Of a DNA stretch of 40,738 bases, positions 25,675-33,882 are shown one piece after another. The notes beneath the pieces are model-generated. The model was not told the DNA's origin, ran no database searches, and worked only from the letters and a program-made list of their open reading frames with translations. A program made the translations under genes and the position numbers. The DNA is from Candidatus Omnitrophota bacterium. GTDB lineage: Bacteria; Ratteibacteria; UBA8468; B48-G9; DTJG01. Where the stretch lies: positions 1-40,738 of the forward strand of contig JAMDAS010000010.1 of the NCBI GenBank assembly GCA_023484085.1. The letters run 5' to 3'. How positions within the stretch are numbered: position 1 is the stretch's first letter; the number at the start of each line of letters is the position of its first letter.

Positions 25675-26273
25675 AAAATTTCACTCCATTTTTTAAGAAA
25701 AATATCTTTTTCCTGTGAAAATCTTTCTTTGTAGGATTGTAAAGTTTTAAGTATATTTACCAATATTTCTTTAATATTAACAGTTTTGCCGGTTATTTCA
25801 TAATAGCTTATTGCCTCCGGCTGGATATGGCTTATCCTGTTGTTTACGTTAATACCGAGACCCAGGATAACAAATCCACCCTTTTTTTCAATCAATATGC
25901 CACCAATTTTTTTATCCTTATAGTATATGTCATTAGGCAATTTTATTTTTGTTTTTACTCCATAAAGATTTAAAACCTCGCAGGCGCATGAAGCAACAAG
26001 AAAAAAAAGATAATTCAGGATTTCAGGAGAAGATTCAGCCCATACTATAGAACACCATAGACCCCCTTCAGGGGAAATCCATTTGTTTTCCAGCCTGCCC
26101 CTGCCGGACGTCTGCGTTTCTGCCCAGACAACACATTCTTCATTATTATCTGCTTTATGCCGTGCAAAATCCATTGTAGAGGAAATAGTTTTAACCCGGT
26201 ATGTTTTTTGCTCATTCAGAAAAAGAATTTTTGTCTGCAATTTTTTGAATTCCTGTGATTGTAAGGTTTTCAT
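25671..26273 (-). CDS. birA: Biotin--[acetyl-CoA-carboxylase] ligase (no HTH domain)
   Basis: About 200 residues, a class I BirA lacking the N-terminal DNA-binding domain. The biotin/ATP loop GRGRLENKWISP, the core KLPNDIYYKDKKIGGILIE (usual KWPND, here Leu for Trp) and LGLGINVNN are visible; the small C-terminal domain is reduced. The frame is open from ATG 26315, but ATG 26273 is preferred because AAGGG lies 8 nt before it. Either way it overlaps the coaX 3' end (by 62 bp with the chosen start), which is long and should be verified. It biotinylates carrier proteins such as acetyl-CoA carboxylase. Confidence 0.88.
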   Translation of the reverse strand: MKTLQSQEFKKLQTKILFLNEQKTYRVKTISSTMDFARHKADNNEECVVWAETQTSGRGRLENKWISPEGGLWCSIVWAESSPEILNYLFFLVASCACEVLNLYGVKTKIKLPNDIYYKDKKIGGILIEKKGGFVILGLGINVNNRISHIQPEAISYYEITGKTVNIKEILVNILKTLQSYKERFSQEKDIFLKKWSEIL

Positions 26274-26919
26274 AATAAACGCCCTTACCTGTTTTTTTAC
26301 AAAGCTCTCTGCCATCCCCGCCTGTAAAAATAAGTTTAACGCCAGGATACTTCTCTTTCATTTCAGCCCAATACCCCTCTATTATAAACTTCAATCCAAG
26401 ATATATTCCTGAAGAAACGGCAGAATCTGTCCCTTTCCCGATTAAAGAGGTTTTACCTGTAAGGCGGAAATTTTTCAGTCCTGCAAGCTCTTTCAGGCTT
26501 TTTTCCATAAGGGTAATCCCGGGCAGAATAATACCTCCTTCAAACTCACCTTTTTCATTCACAACATCAGCCGTAATGGCAGAGCCGGCATCAATAATAA
26601 GACAGGGCAACCGAAATTTTTCAAAGGCAGCAAAACAATTTAAGATTCTGTCTATACCCGTAGAACCGGGATTTTTTACTTTTATTTTTATTGGTATGTC
26701 TTTATACGTAAAGATTTTCACAGGATGATTTTTTACTGTTTTTAAAAAAACCTCTGTTATTGAAGGAACCACTGATGCAATATAGATTTTACCTTTCAAT
26801 TTAGAAGGTTTGAGATATTTATTTATTTTTTCTGTGGGGAGCTTTTTTATTTTTGTAATTTTTTTAGAAAATTGTGCAATTGTTATATGGGTATTGCCTA
26901 TATTTATTCCTGTATTCAT
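26212..26919 (-). CDS. coaX: Type III pantothenate kinase
   Basis: A 235-residue CoaX (ASKHA fold), first step of coenzyme A synthesis. Recognised by INIGNT at the start, GSTGIDRILNC (about 92-102), DAGSAITADVV (about 116-126), GGIILPGI and FTGGDG. Oddity: the first phosphate-binding motif is normally DxGNT, but here the aspartate is asparagine (N6 in GINIGNT), and DAGTA has become DAGSA. No second copy of a pantothenate kinase is in the window. coaX-birA adjacency is common in bacteria. First gene of a three-gene operon; its ribosome site is weak (AAG about 9 nt before the ATG). Confidence 0.9.
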   Translation of the reverse strand: MNTGINIGNTHITIAQFSKKITKIKKLPTEKINKYLKPSKLKGKIYIASVVPSITEVFLKTVKNHPVKIFTYKDIPIKIKVKNPGSTGIDRILNCFAAFEKFRLPCLIIDAGSAITADVVNEKGEFEGGIILPGITLMEKSLKELAGLKNFRLTGKTSLIGKGTDSAVSSGIYLGLKFIIEGYWAEMKEKYPGVKLIFTGGDGRELCKKTGKGVYYENLTITGIQKIADKNSFSE

Positions 26920-27039
26920 TTTTCGTATCTTGCAGTTTATATTTATTCACTACTGATTTTATTTTTATCATAATTATATTTTATCACACCCTTCAGCCCA
27001 TTGCCAATAAAACAACTATTACATCACCTTTCAATGGTT

Positions 27040-28161
27040 TTATGTTATCCGTGAAGCACTAAAAAGTGCCAATATATTTTCAACTGGAACGTCTTCAGGT
27101 AAAGAATGAGCTGGTGCACAAATGTATCCTCCGTTTTCACCAAGTATTTTCATTCTTCTTTCCGCCTCATTTTTTACATCATCAGGCATTCCAAAAGGAA
27201 GAAGATATTGAAGGTCTATTCCTCCATGAAAGCATATTCTGCCATTTGCTTTTTCCTTTAATTTTTCAGGTTCCATATCTTTTGCATTTGGTTGAATTGG
27301 ATTAAGTATATCAACTCCAATATCAATGATATCTTCAAGGAGTTTATATGTAGAGCCGCATGAATGATGAAATATCATGGAATCCGGCGCTGTTTCATGA
27401 ACTTTTTTATACTGTTCAATAAAATATGGCTTTATAATCTTTCTATATATTTCAGGAGACATAAAAGGACCTTCCTGCAAAGCCCAGTCATCCCCGTAAC
27501 AAAAAATATCAATATATGGAGCAAGTGGCTTAACAATTGTTTCTGTCTGATGGATTTTTTCAGCAAGCCATACATCAAAAAGAGTTTTTACAATATCATG
27601 CTCTGAAACAAGGTCAATGGCAAAATTATCATATCCTCTTACAAGACATCCCATTTCAAAGAATCCTCCAGACACCCAAAAAGTTGTTGCATATCCAGAT
27701 TCTCTATATTTTTTTGCTGTTTTTATGTACCAATCCATATATCTGTATGGAGGTTCGGAAAAATTGGGCTTTATTTTTTTTATGTCTTCAAGTGTCCAGT
27801 CTTTCCATGGGAAATCATGCCTTACGGCAAAAGTTTTTATTCCATTATCTTTAATTTTTTGTATGTTTTCCTTTGATTTTTTTATTTCAATATATGCTTT
27901 ATAATCTATTTCCTTTAATAAAACAAGTGGAGGTATATGATTAATAAAACGAAGGTCAACATTTAAATATTTTTGTATCTGCTCATCAACCCATTCTCCA
28001 TCAATATCTCTATCAGGGGGAAGAGAAAATCCAAGAACATCACGCATCTTTTGAAGAAATGGACTTGTGCATAAACTCATCGCTGTTCCACCAAAATCCA
28101 TGGGGCATTCTCCTGGAGATATATTCTCAATTGCTTTCAGAACTTTTTCTCTCGGGGTCAT
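27040..28161 (-). CDS. Uroporphyrinogen decarboxylase-fold protein (MtaA-like), second copy type
   Basis: 373 residues of the same superfamily as the gene at 21191 but clearly different in sequence. It begins MTPREKVLKAIENI; the zinc motif HHSCGS holds H266 and C268, then CFHGGIDLQYLLPFG and GYICAPAHSLPEDV follow. It lacks the Lys/Glu-rich tail. It is a single-gene unit; the start codon lies 2 bp from a copy of the dispersed element, so its whole upstream leader is repeat DNA, and GGAGG lies about 23 nt upstream, too far for a normal ribosome site. The substrate is unknown. Families of such genes are expanded in several anaerobic candidate phyla. Confidence 0.85.
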   Translation of the reverse strand: MTPREKVLKAIENISPGECPMDFGGTAMSLCTSPFLQKMRDVLGFSLPPDRDIDGEWVDEQIQKYLNVDLRFINHIPPLVLLKEIDYKAYIEIKKSKENIQKIKDNGIKTFAVRHDFPWKDWTLEDIKKIKPNFSEPPYRYMDWYIKTAKKYRESGYATTFWVSGGFFEMGCLVRGYDNFAIDLVSEHDIVKTLFDVWLAEKIHQTETIVKPLAPYIDIFCYGDDWALQEGPFMSPEIYRKIIKPYFIEQYKKVHETAPDSMIFHHSCGSTYKLLEDIIDIGVDILNPIQPNAKDMEPEKLKEKANGRICFHGGIDLQYLLPFGMPDDVKNEAERRMKILGENGGYICAPAHSLPEDVPVENILALFSASRIT

Positions 28162-28163
28162 AG

Positions 28164-28252
28164 TAAGTATTCACTGAACAGTGTTTCCTCCAAAAAGATT
28201 GGCGGATCAAAGACAATCCAAACTTATTTCAAACCCGTTGACTGGGTATTTA
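28164..28252. repeat. Dispersed composite element, copy E (89 bp, internally deleted)
   Basis: The left end TAAGTATTCACTGAACAGTG and the right end (TAAATACCCAGTCAACGGG on the opposite strand) are the outer inverted repeats, and GTTTCCTCCAAAAAGATTGGCGGA is shared with copy A. The centre retains only one half of the inner palindrome (AAAGACAATCCAAACTTATTTC), in the inverted orientation. It separates the methyltransferase-like gene start from the pnp end. Confidence 0.8.
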
Positions 28253-28253
28253 C

Positions 28254-28283
28254 TCCGTCAGAGACGGATCAGCCTTTGGCTGA
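28254..28283. repeat. Two back-to-back perfect hairpins after pnp
   Basis: TCCGTC-AGA-GACGGA (28254-28268) and TCAGCC-TTT-GGCTGA (28269-28283) abut without a gap, 5 nt beyond the pnp stop codon and just outside copy E. Each has a 6-bp perfect stem with a 3-nt loop. No T-run follows on the minus strand, so this is not a standard intrinsic terminator; it may stabilise the pnp mRNA 3' end or be a REP-like unit. Confidence 0.6.
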
Positions 28284-28288
28284 AAATA

Positions 28289-30400
28289 TCAGATTTTTTT
28301 ATGAAAATTGGATGATGCCGGGGCTTTTGACTTTTCCTGTTCTGTTTCTTCTTTTGTAAGTGCCTGTTTTCTGCTTAAGCTATTTTTCCCTGGTTGGTCA
28401 GATTCAATAAGCCTGACTTTTATTTCAGAACCGAGCTGCAGTACATCTTCAACCTTGCTTACCCTGTAAGGGGCAATTTCTGAAATATGCACAAGACCTT
28501 CTTTTTCTCCTGAAAACTTTACAACAGCACCAAATGGAAGAATCTTTATTACGGTCCCTGTATAAATTCTTCCGACTTCAGGTTCCTCAATAATCTCGTT
28601 TATCTTATCAACTGCCTTCTGGCAGTTGATAAGGTCCGGACTTGATATGGAAACAATGCCGGAATCATCAATGTCAATCTGGGCACCGGTTTCCTCAATA
28701 ATTCTTCTTATGTTTTTTCCACCCGGGCCTATAACCATCCCTATTTTAGACGGGTCTATTCTTAAATTTACTATTTTGGGCGCAAAGGGGGATATTTCAT
28801 TTCTTGGTTTGCTTATAGCGGTATTCATCACCTGTAATATTTCTTTATGCGCTTTTCTTGCCTGATTAACCACCTGTGGAAGAATTTCAAATGAAAAATC
28901 AGTGGTTTTAACGTCCATCTGGAATCCTGTTATTCCTTTTTCTGTTCCTGCAAACTTAAAATCCATGTCTCCACAATGGTCTTCCTCTCCTGCGATGTCT
29001 GTAAGAATAATATAGTCCTGTTCCTCCTTAATCATTCCCAGGGCAATACCTGCCACATGCCGGGGAATAGGCACCCCGCCGTCCATAAGGGCAAGGCTTG
29101 AAGCACAAACGGTTGCCATTGAAGAAGAACCATTTGATTCAAGTATGTTGGCAACAATCCGGATAGTATAAGGGAAAGCATCTTCTTTGGGAAGAATATT
29201 GGCCAAAGACCTTTCTGCAAGAGCGCCATGACCTATCTCACGCCTTGAAGGTCCCCTGAGTGGAACAGCCTCTCCAACAGAAAATGACGGGAAATTATAG
29301 TGAAGCATGAATTTTTTTGTGCTTTCAGGGTAAAGTCCTTCTATTCTTTGTTCATCTATACTTGTCCCGAGTGTAAGAGATGAAAGGCACTGGGTCTGTC
29401 CTCTTGTAAATAAAGCTGAACCATGTGTTCTTGGAAGAAGACCCGTAATACATTCTATTTCCCTGATTTCATCAGATTTTCTTCCATCAAGCCTCTGCTT
29501 TTTTTCAAGGATTAAGTTTCTTATAATCTGGTTAAGATTTGTTTCATACGATATTTTCAGTGGTTTATAAGAATCTTCAGAAACTTTTTGTTTAAGTTCC
29601 TCAAAAATTTTATTATAAAATTCATTTCTTTCCTGCTTACCTGGATAATTATAAACATCACTTATCTGTGAAAGAATAAATTCTTTTACAAGGTCATTTA
29701 TTTCTTCAGGTATAACAACAGAAGGCTCATAATGAATTTCTTTTTTCCATTGTTTGAGATGACTGACCACTGTTTTAATATTATCAAATCCAATTTTTAC
29801 GGCTTCAACAAATATGTCTTCGGAAATTTCTTTTGCCCAGCCTTCCATCATGGTCAATGCCCTGTCAGTTCCTGCAATTGTAAGCTCCAGAGAACTATTT
29901 GCCATCTGGGTAGCCGTAGGATTGATGATAAATTTATCATCAATATAACCAACCTTGACTGCTCCTACAGGACCAAGAAATGGTATCCCTGAAACAGTCA
30001 AAGATGCGGAAGCGCCGATAATAGAAAGAATGTCAGGGTCATTTTCCTGGTCAGCAGAGAACACCTGGGAAATAATCTGAACCGCATCCCTGTAATCATC
30101 AGGGAAAACAGGTCTTATTGACCTGTCTGTAAGTCTGCTGATAAGGGTTTCTCTTTCAGTAGGCCTGCCTTCTCTTTTGAAAAAACCCCCGGGTATTTTA
30201 CCTGCTGCGGAAACATGTTCTTTATAATCGCATGTAAGAGGGAAAAAATCAGGATATTCCTCTTTTTTACTTGATACTGCCGTGGCAAGAACAACAGTAT
30301 CCCCATATCTTATTAATGCTGAACCATGGGCCTGTTTTGCCATAAGCCCTTCCTCTATTACTAATTTTTTTTCTCCGATTGGAATTTCAATTTTTTGCAT
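28289..30400 (-). CDS. pnp: Polyribonucleotide nucleotidyltransferase (PNPase)
   Basis: A 703-residue phosphorolytic 3'-5' exoribonuclease, a partner of the degradosome. Two RNase PH-like domains are visible: the first starts IEIPIGEKKLVIEEG with FKREGRPTERETLISRLTDRSIRP, the second RKSDEIREIECITGLLPRTHGSALFTRGQTQ. A KH domain follows at about 555-610 (RIDPSKIGMVIGPGGKNI) and an S1 domain at about 620-690 (GAVVKFSGEKEGLVHISEI). The length is standard. It starts 6 nt after rpsO, the conserved rpsO-pnp order. Two hairpins follow its stop. Confidence 0.98.
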   Translation of the reverse strand: MQKIEIPIGEKKLVIEEGLMAKQAHGSALIRYGDTVVLATAVSSKKEEYPDFFPLTCDYKEHVSAAGKIPGGFFKREGRPTERETLISRLTDRSIRPVFPDDYRDAVQIISQVFSADQENDPDILSIIGASASLTVSGIPFLGPVGAVKVGYIDDKFIINPTATQMANSSLELTIAGTDRALTMMEGWAKEISEDIFVEAVKIGFDNIKTVVSHLKQWKKEIHYEPSVVIPEEINDLVKEFILSQISDVYNYPGKQERNEFYNKIFEELKQKVSEDSYKPLKISYETNLNQIIRNLILEKKQRLDGRKSDEIREIECITGLLPRTHGSALFTRGQTQCLSSLTLGTSIDEQRIEGLYPESTKKFMLHYNFPSFSVGEAVPLRGPSRREIGHGALAERSLANILPKEDAFPYTIRIVANILESNGSSSMATVCASSLALMDGGVPIPRHVAGIALGMIKEEQDYIILTDIAGEEDHCGDMDFKFAGTEKGITGFQMDVKTTDFSFEILPQVVNQARKAHKEILQVMNTAISKPRNEISPFAPKIVNLRIDPSKIGMVIGPGGKNIRRIIEETGAQIDIDDSGIVSISSPDLINCQKAVDKINEIIEEPEVGRIYTGTVIKILPFGAVVKFSGEKEGLVHISEIAPYRVSKVEDVLQLGSEIKVRLIESDQPGKNSLSRKQALTKEETEQEKSKAPASSNFHKKI

Positions 30401-30406
30401 ATCAGG

Positions 30407-30673
30407 TTATTTCCTCAGATTCAATTTTTCAAGAACAGTCTGATAAATAGGAGGGTTTATTTTATGCAGGTAACCAAGGAGAGCGCGTCTATGTCCTATT
30501 AACTTCAAAAGTCCTCTTCTGGAATTAAAATCTTTTTTGTAAATATTAAAATGTTGTGTTAAAGCCTCTATTCTTTTTGTTATAAGTGCTATCTGCACCT
30601 CGGGGGAACCCGTGTCTTTTTCATGTCTTCCAAATTCTTTTTTTATTTTTTCCTTTACTTCAAGTTCAAGCAT
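30407..30673 (-). CDS. rpsO: 30S ribosomal protein S15
   Basis: 88 residues, the typical S15 length. The sequence contains EFGRHEKDTGSPEVQIALITKRIEALTQHFNIYKKDFNSRRGLLKLIGHRRALLGYL, the signature helices that bind 16S rRNA and help form the platform of the small subunit. It has a GGAGG-type ribosome site about 9 nt before the ATG and its own consensus promoter. It is co-transcribed with pnp, as in most bacteria. Confidence 0.98.
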   Translation of the reverse strand: MLELEVKEKIKKEFGRHEKDTGSPEVQIALITKRIEALTQHFNIYKKDFNSRRGLLKLIGHRRALLGYLHKINPPIYQTVLEKLNLRK

Positions 30674-30716
30674 ATTTCTTATCCTCCGTAATTTTTGTTA
30701 TCTTTAATATGGTATT

Positions 30717-30745
30717 AGTATATTTTAATTTTTATTCTGTGTCAA
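30717..30745 (-). promoter_or_regulatory. Promoter of the rpsO-pnp operon
   Basis: On the minus strand, perfect TTGACA (30745-30740), 17-nt spacer and TATACT (30722-30717). The expected 5' leader is about 36 nt and contains the GGAGG ribosome site; I saw no convincing S15 autoregulatory pseudoknot. Confidence 0.8.
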
Positions 30746-30987
30746 ATAATTAGGTCATCGCTCCAAAAACCCTTGATAGTAAAGGGTGGACACGTAAATC
30801 TGTTTGCTAACTTGTAAACTCACGTTAGGTTTTGTAAAAAATATGTTATATAAAAGAATCAAAAAATTTGAATGGTTAATTGAAAAAATTGGGGATGTGG
30901 AATTTTAAATTTAAAAAATTTAAGTTATAATCTGTTTTATAATCATTGAAAACGGAAACAGAATATTTTTCAGAAGTAAGTAAACAA
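30746..30987. other. Non-coding gap between rpsO promoter and PIN pseudogene
   Basis: A/T-rich with no supportable gene. It holds an inverted repeat ACCCTT-N7-AAGGGT (30769-30787) and two TATAAT-like boxes near 30930-30945 that could have driven the PIN pseudogene; no good -35 box is paired with them. Confidence 0.4.
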
Positions 30988-31463
30988 ATGAAGAAACTAA
31001 ATATATCTGGATACATCGGTTCTTAATTTTTATTTTGAAAAAAATGATTTTATTAAAAAAGAGATAACCACAAGAGATAACCACCCGTTTTTTCGAGGAG
31101 ATAGAAAAAAGAACTTTTGAGGTTTATATTTCCACCCTTGTACTTAGAGAAATAGAAGAAGCACAAGAACCAAAAAGAAGTTTGTTGAAAAATTTGGTAT
31201 TGAAGATAAAACCAAGAGTCCTTGAGTTGGACGAAGAAACTGAAAAGTTGGCGCAACGATATGTAGACGTTTTCATAATTCCGGAAAAATATCGGAATGA
31301 TGCTGTTCATATAGCTGTCGCAGTGGTAAACGATCTTGACGTAGTGATTAGTTGGAATCTTGAACATATGGTTAAAATGAGGACACGGATAGAAGTAAAC
31401 GGTATAAATAAATTGGAAGGATACCACGAAATAGAAATTTCAACGCCGGAGGAGGCGATATAA
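30988..31463 (+). pseudogene. PIN-domain toxin pseudogene, frameshifted twice
   Basis: The frame starting ATG 30988 (MKKLNIS) stops early. Reading across frames recovers a full PIN protein: LDTSVLNFYFEKNDFIKKEI (catalytic Asp), then FFEEIEKRTFEVYISTLVLR, then from about 31182 an intact half with EKYRNDAVHIAVAV and VISWNLEHMV. One break is a 13-bp tandem duplication AAGAGATAACCAC (31059-31071 and 31072-31084); deleting one copy restores the frame exactly. The second, near 31000, fits loss of one AT unit in an ATATAT tract. It lies directly upstream of a small intact partner gene. The remaining open 93-residue C-terminal piece lacks the first catalytic Asp and should be inactive. Confidence 0.85.
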
Positions 31464-31640
31464 ATGAAAATCAAAGAACCAAAATCCATGGAAGAAATAC
31501 ATGAAATAAGGGAAAAAATGTATTATGATGATAAAACATTGACTATTCAGGAGAGAATCCAAAAAACGAATGATGCCGGATTGAAAATTCTGGAAAAGAT
31601 GGATTTGAAATCCAGCCTCTGCAAAAAGGTCAAAGTATAG
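31464..31640 (+). CDS. Small protein, probable antitoxin partner of the broken PIN toxin
   Basis: 58 residues (MKIKEPKSMEEIHEIREKMY ... LCKKVKV), highly charged and helical, with no membrane segment. It has a strong GGAGGAGG ribosome site about 9 nt before ATG 31464, and it begins immediately after the pseudogene stop. Small charged proteins with a 'SMEEIHxIRE' start are commonly found behind PIN-domain toxins in toxin-first modules; that assignment is from context, not from a recognised fold. If the toxin is dead, this gene is an orphan antitoxin. Confidence 0.6.
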   Translation: MKIKEPKSMEEIHEIREKMYYDDKTLTIQERIQKTNDAGLKILEKMDLKSSLCKKVKV

Positions 31641-31714
31641 TTTTACCTTTATTTTATTTCGGTCGGATTGTATAGGTTAGTGGTAGTATACTGTTCTATA
31701 AGGAGAAAAAATAA

Positions 31715-33043
31715 ATGGACAACTATGATGTTGTAATTATAGGAGGGGGTCCTGCAGGATACCCATGTGCAATAAGATGTTCCCAGAACGGGCTTAAAAC
31801 AGCCTTGATTGAAAAAGACCAGTTGGGTGGAACGTGCCTGAACAGGGGCTGTATCCCCACAAAAAGCCTTTTTGAACTGACAAACCAGGTTGAAAAATCC
31901 ACCTGTGACGGGATAATAAAAAATACGTCTTTTGACTGGGAAAAAAGCGTTGAGTGGATAAAAAGCAAGGTAATCACCCGTCTTCGTACCGGGCTCGGAT
32001 TTCTTTTAAAAGTAAATGGCGTGGAACTTTTAAATGGTGAAGGGAAAATAAAGGAACCGGGTGTCGTAGAGGTAAATGGAAAAGAGCTCAGAACAAAAAA
32101 TATTGTTATTGCAACAGGTTCAAGTCCTTCTGTTCCCTCCATATTTGCCAATGATGAAAAGCTTATTACAAGCGACAGCATCTGGGCTCTGAAAAAGCTT
32201 CCGGAATCCATTACTATTATTGGCGGAGGTTTTATCGGGTGTGAGTTCGCCTCTATTTTAAATTCTTTTGGATTAAAGGTTTCAGTATATGAAATGACAG
32301 AAGGTCTGCTTCCGGGAAAAGACAGGGAAATTGTACAGGCTATGGAAAAAATATTTGTACAAAGAGGAATTAACATTGCCTGTAATACGAGGGTTTCAAA
32401 TCTTTCAGATACAGGCACAGAGAAGGCTTTATGGTCAACAGGAAGAAGGGCTAATTCTGAAAATTTTTCAAACCTCGGTTTAAAAATGGAGAAAGGGATA
32501 ATAACAACAGATGAAAAAATGAAAACAAACATAGGGGGTATTTATGCAATCGGGGATATAAATGGTAAATATCCACTGGCTTATATAGCAACACGAGAGG
32601 GTGAAGTCCTTGCCGACGTTCTGGCAGGCAGGGATGTAAAGATGGATTATAAAAATATTCCTGATGCTATTTTTACGTCCCCGGTTATTGCATCATGTGG
32701 TCTGACTGAAGAGCAGGCTCTTTCAGAGGGTCGTAAAATAAAAATTGGCAGGTGTCCATACCAGGCAATTGGAAGAGCTTATGCATCAGGTAAAACCACA
32801 GGACTGACAAAGATAATTGCAGATGCGGATACACACAAAATACTCGGGATCCACATAATCGGCCAGGAGGCTACAGAACTTATACATATTGCAGCGGTTG
32901 CAATATCAAAAGAAATGACGGCAGGGGAACTGACTGAAATATATTTTTGCCATCCGACATTTTCAGAATCAATCCTGGAGGCTGTCCTTGAAATAGAGGA
33001 TAGACCTATCCATCTGCCTCCAAAGAAATCAGTGAAAAAATGA
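31715..33043 (+). CDS. lpdA: Dihydrolipoyl dehydrogenase
   Basis: A 442-residue FAD/NAD flavoprotein that reoxidises dihydrolipoamide of 2-oxoacid dehydrogenase or glycine-cleavage complexes. The FAD motif is VVIIGGGPAGYPCA, the redox disulphide C41/C46 is in GGTCLNRGCIPTKSL, and the NAD motif is IIGGGFIGCEFASIL. The C-terminal catalytic HPTFSESILEAV is present. It is shorter than usual (about 470) because the segment after the NAD domain, before LWSTGRRAN, is compressed. Ribosome site AAGGAG about 10 nt upstream. It overlaps lipA by 4 bp, pairing lipoate-dependent enzyme and lipoate synthesis. No E1/E2 or gcv genes are in the window. Confidence 0.93.
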   Translation: MDNYDVVIIGGGPAGYPCAIRCSQNGLKTALIEKDQLGGTCLNRGCIPTKSLFELTNQVEKSTCDGIIKNTSFDWEKSVEWIKSKVITRLRTGLGFLLKVNGVELLNGEGKIKEPGVVEVNGKELRTKNIVIATGSSPSVPSIFANDEKLITSDSIWALKKLPESITIIGGGFIGCEFASILNSFGLKVSVYEMTEGLLPGKDREIVQAMEKIFVQRGINIACNTRVSNLSDTGTEKALWSTGRRANSENFSNLGLKMEKGIITTDEKMKTNIGGIYAIGDINGKYPLAYIATREGEVLADVLAGRDVKMDYKNIPDAIFTSPVIASCGLTEEQALSEGRKIKIGRCPYQAIGRAYASGKTTGLTKIIADADTHKILGIHIIGQEATELIHIAAVAISKEMTAGELTEIYFCHPTFSESILEAVLEIEDRPIHLPPKKSVKK

Positions 33044-33882
33044 ACAAACCTTTTCCGCAATGGATAAAAAAAAGGTTCAGCATAACGGATGAGTATCTTG
33101 AAACCAAATCCCTGGTTGAAAAATATTCACTTAACAGTGTATGTAAAGAAGCAAGATGTCCTAATATATATGAATGTTTCAAAAAGAAATATGTCACATT
33201 TCTTATTTTAGGCCAGGTATGTACCAGAAGATGCGGGTTTTGCAGCGTAAAAAAGGGGAAAACCCTACCCCCTGACCCAGGTGAGCCGGAAAAAATTGCA
33301 GAGCTCGTCGCAAAACTCAATCTAAAATACGTTGTTATTACCTCTGTTACAAGAGATGACCTTTCTGACTACGGAGCAAACCAGTTCTCACTATGTGTCA
33401 AAAAGATAAGGGAGAAATCCCCGGAAACCCAGGTTGAACTTTTAATTCCTGACCTCAATGGAAATCCTGAAAATTTAAAGATTATTTTTGAAAGTAAACC
33501 GGACGTTTTATCCCATAACATGGAAACAGTTCCCGGATTATATTCTTCCATAAGACAGATGGCGGATTATAATACATCCCTTAACGTACTTCTCCAGAGT
33601 AAAAATGCAGGGTTTATTACAAAAAGTTCCATAATGGTTGGGTTGGGCGAAAAAGAGGAGGAAGTCATAGACGTTATGAAGGACTTAAGAAGTGTTTTTT
33701 GTGACTTTTTTGTTATTGGACAGTATCTTCAGCCTGATAAAAATAGATTACCTGTTGTTGAATTCATAAGACCGGAGATATTTGAAAAATATCAAAAAAT
33801 TGGAGAATCACTCGGTTTTAAAAAAGTTTTCTCAGGTGTATTTTATAGAAGCTCTTACCGGGCAGAAGAGGCGCTTTTATAA
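33040..33882 (+). CDS. lipA: Lipoyl synthase
   Basis: A 280-residue radical-SAM enzyme that inserts two sulphurs into octanoyl carrier proteins. The auxiliary cluster motif CKEARCPNIYEC (C-x4-C-x5-C) and the radical-SAM motif CTRRCGFC are both visible. The C-terminal RSSY motif (YRSSYRAEEAL) that supplies the serine ligand is present. The usual HNxET appears as HNMETV. Slightly compact but complete. It is coupled to lpdA by an ATGA overlap. Its 3' end overlaps the convergent small membrane protein gene by 28 bp. Confidence 0.97.
   Translation: MNKPFPQWIKKRFSITDEYLETKSLVEKYSLNSVCKEARCPNIYECFKKKYVTFLILGQVCTRRCGFCSVKKGKTLPPDPGEPEKIAELVAKLNLKYVVITSVTRDDLSDYGANQFSLCVKKIREKSPETQVELLIPDLNGNPENLKIIFESKPDVLSHNMETVPGLYSSIRQMADYNTSLNVLLQSKNAGFITKSSIMVGLGEKEEEVIDVMKDLRSVFCDFFVIGQYLQPDKNRLPVVEFIRPEIFEKYQKIGESLGFKKVFSGVFYRSSYRAEEALL

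Noticed and set aside
26273-26315. Longer BirA start at ATG 26315
   Set aside because: No properly spaced ribosome site and a larger overlap with coaX; ATG 26273 has AAGGG 8 nt upstream.
31660-31700. tRNA-like string GGTTAGTGGTAGTATAC before lpdA
   Set aside because: It recalls a D-arm, but there is no anticodon arm, T-arm (GGTTCGA) or acceptor pairing nearby.
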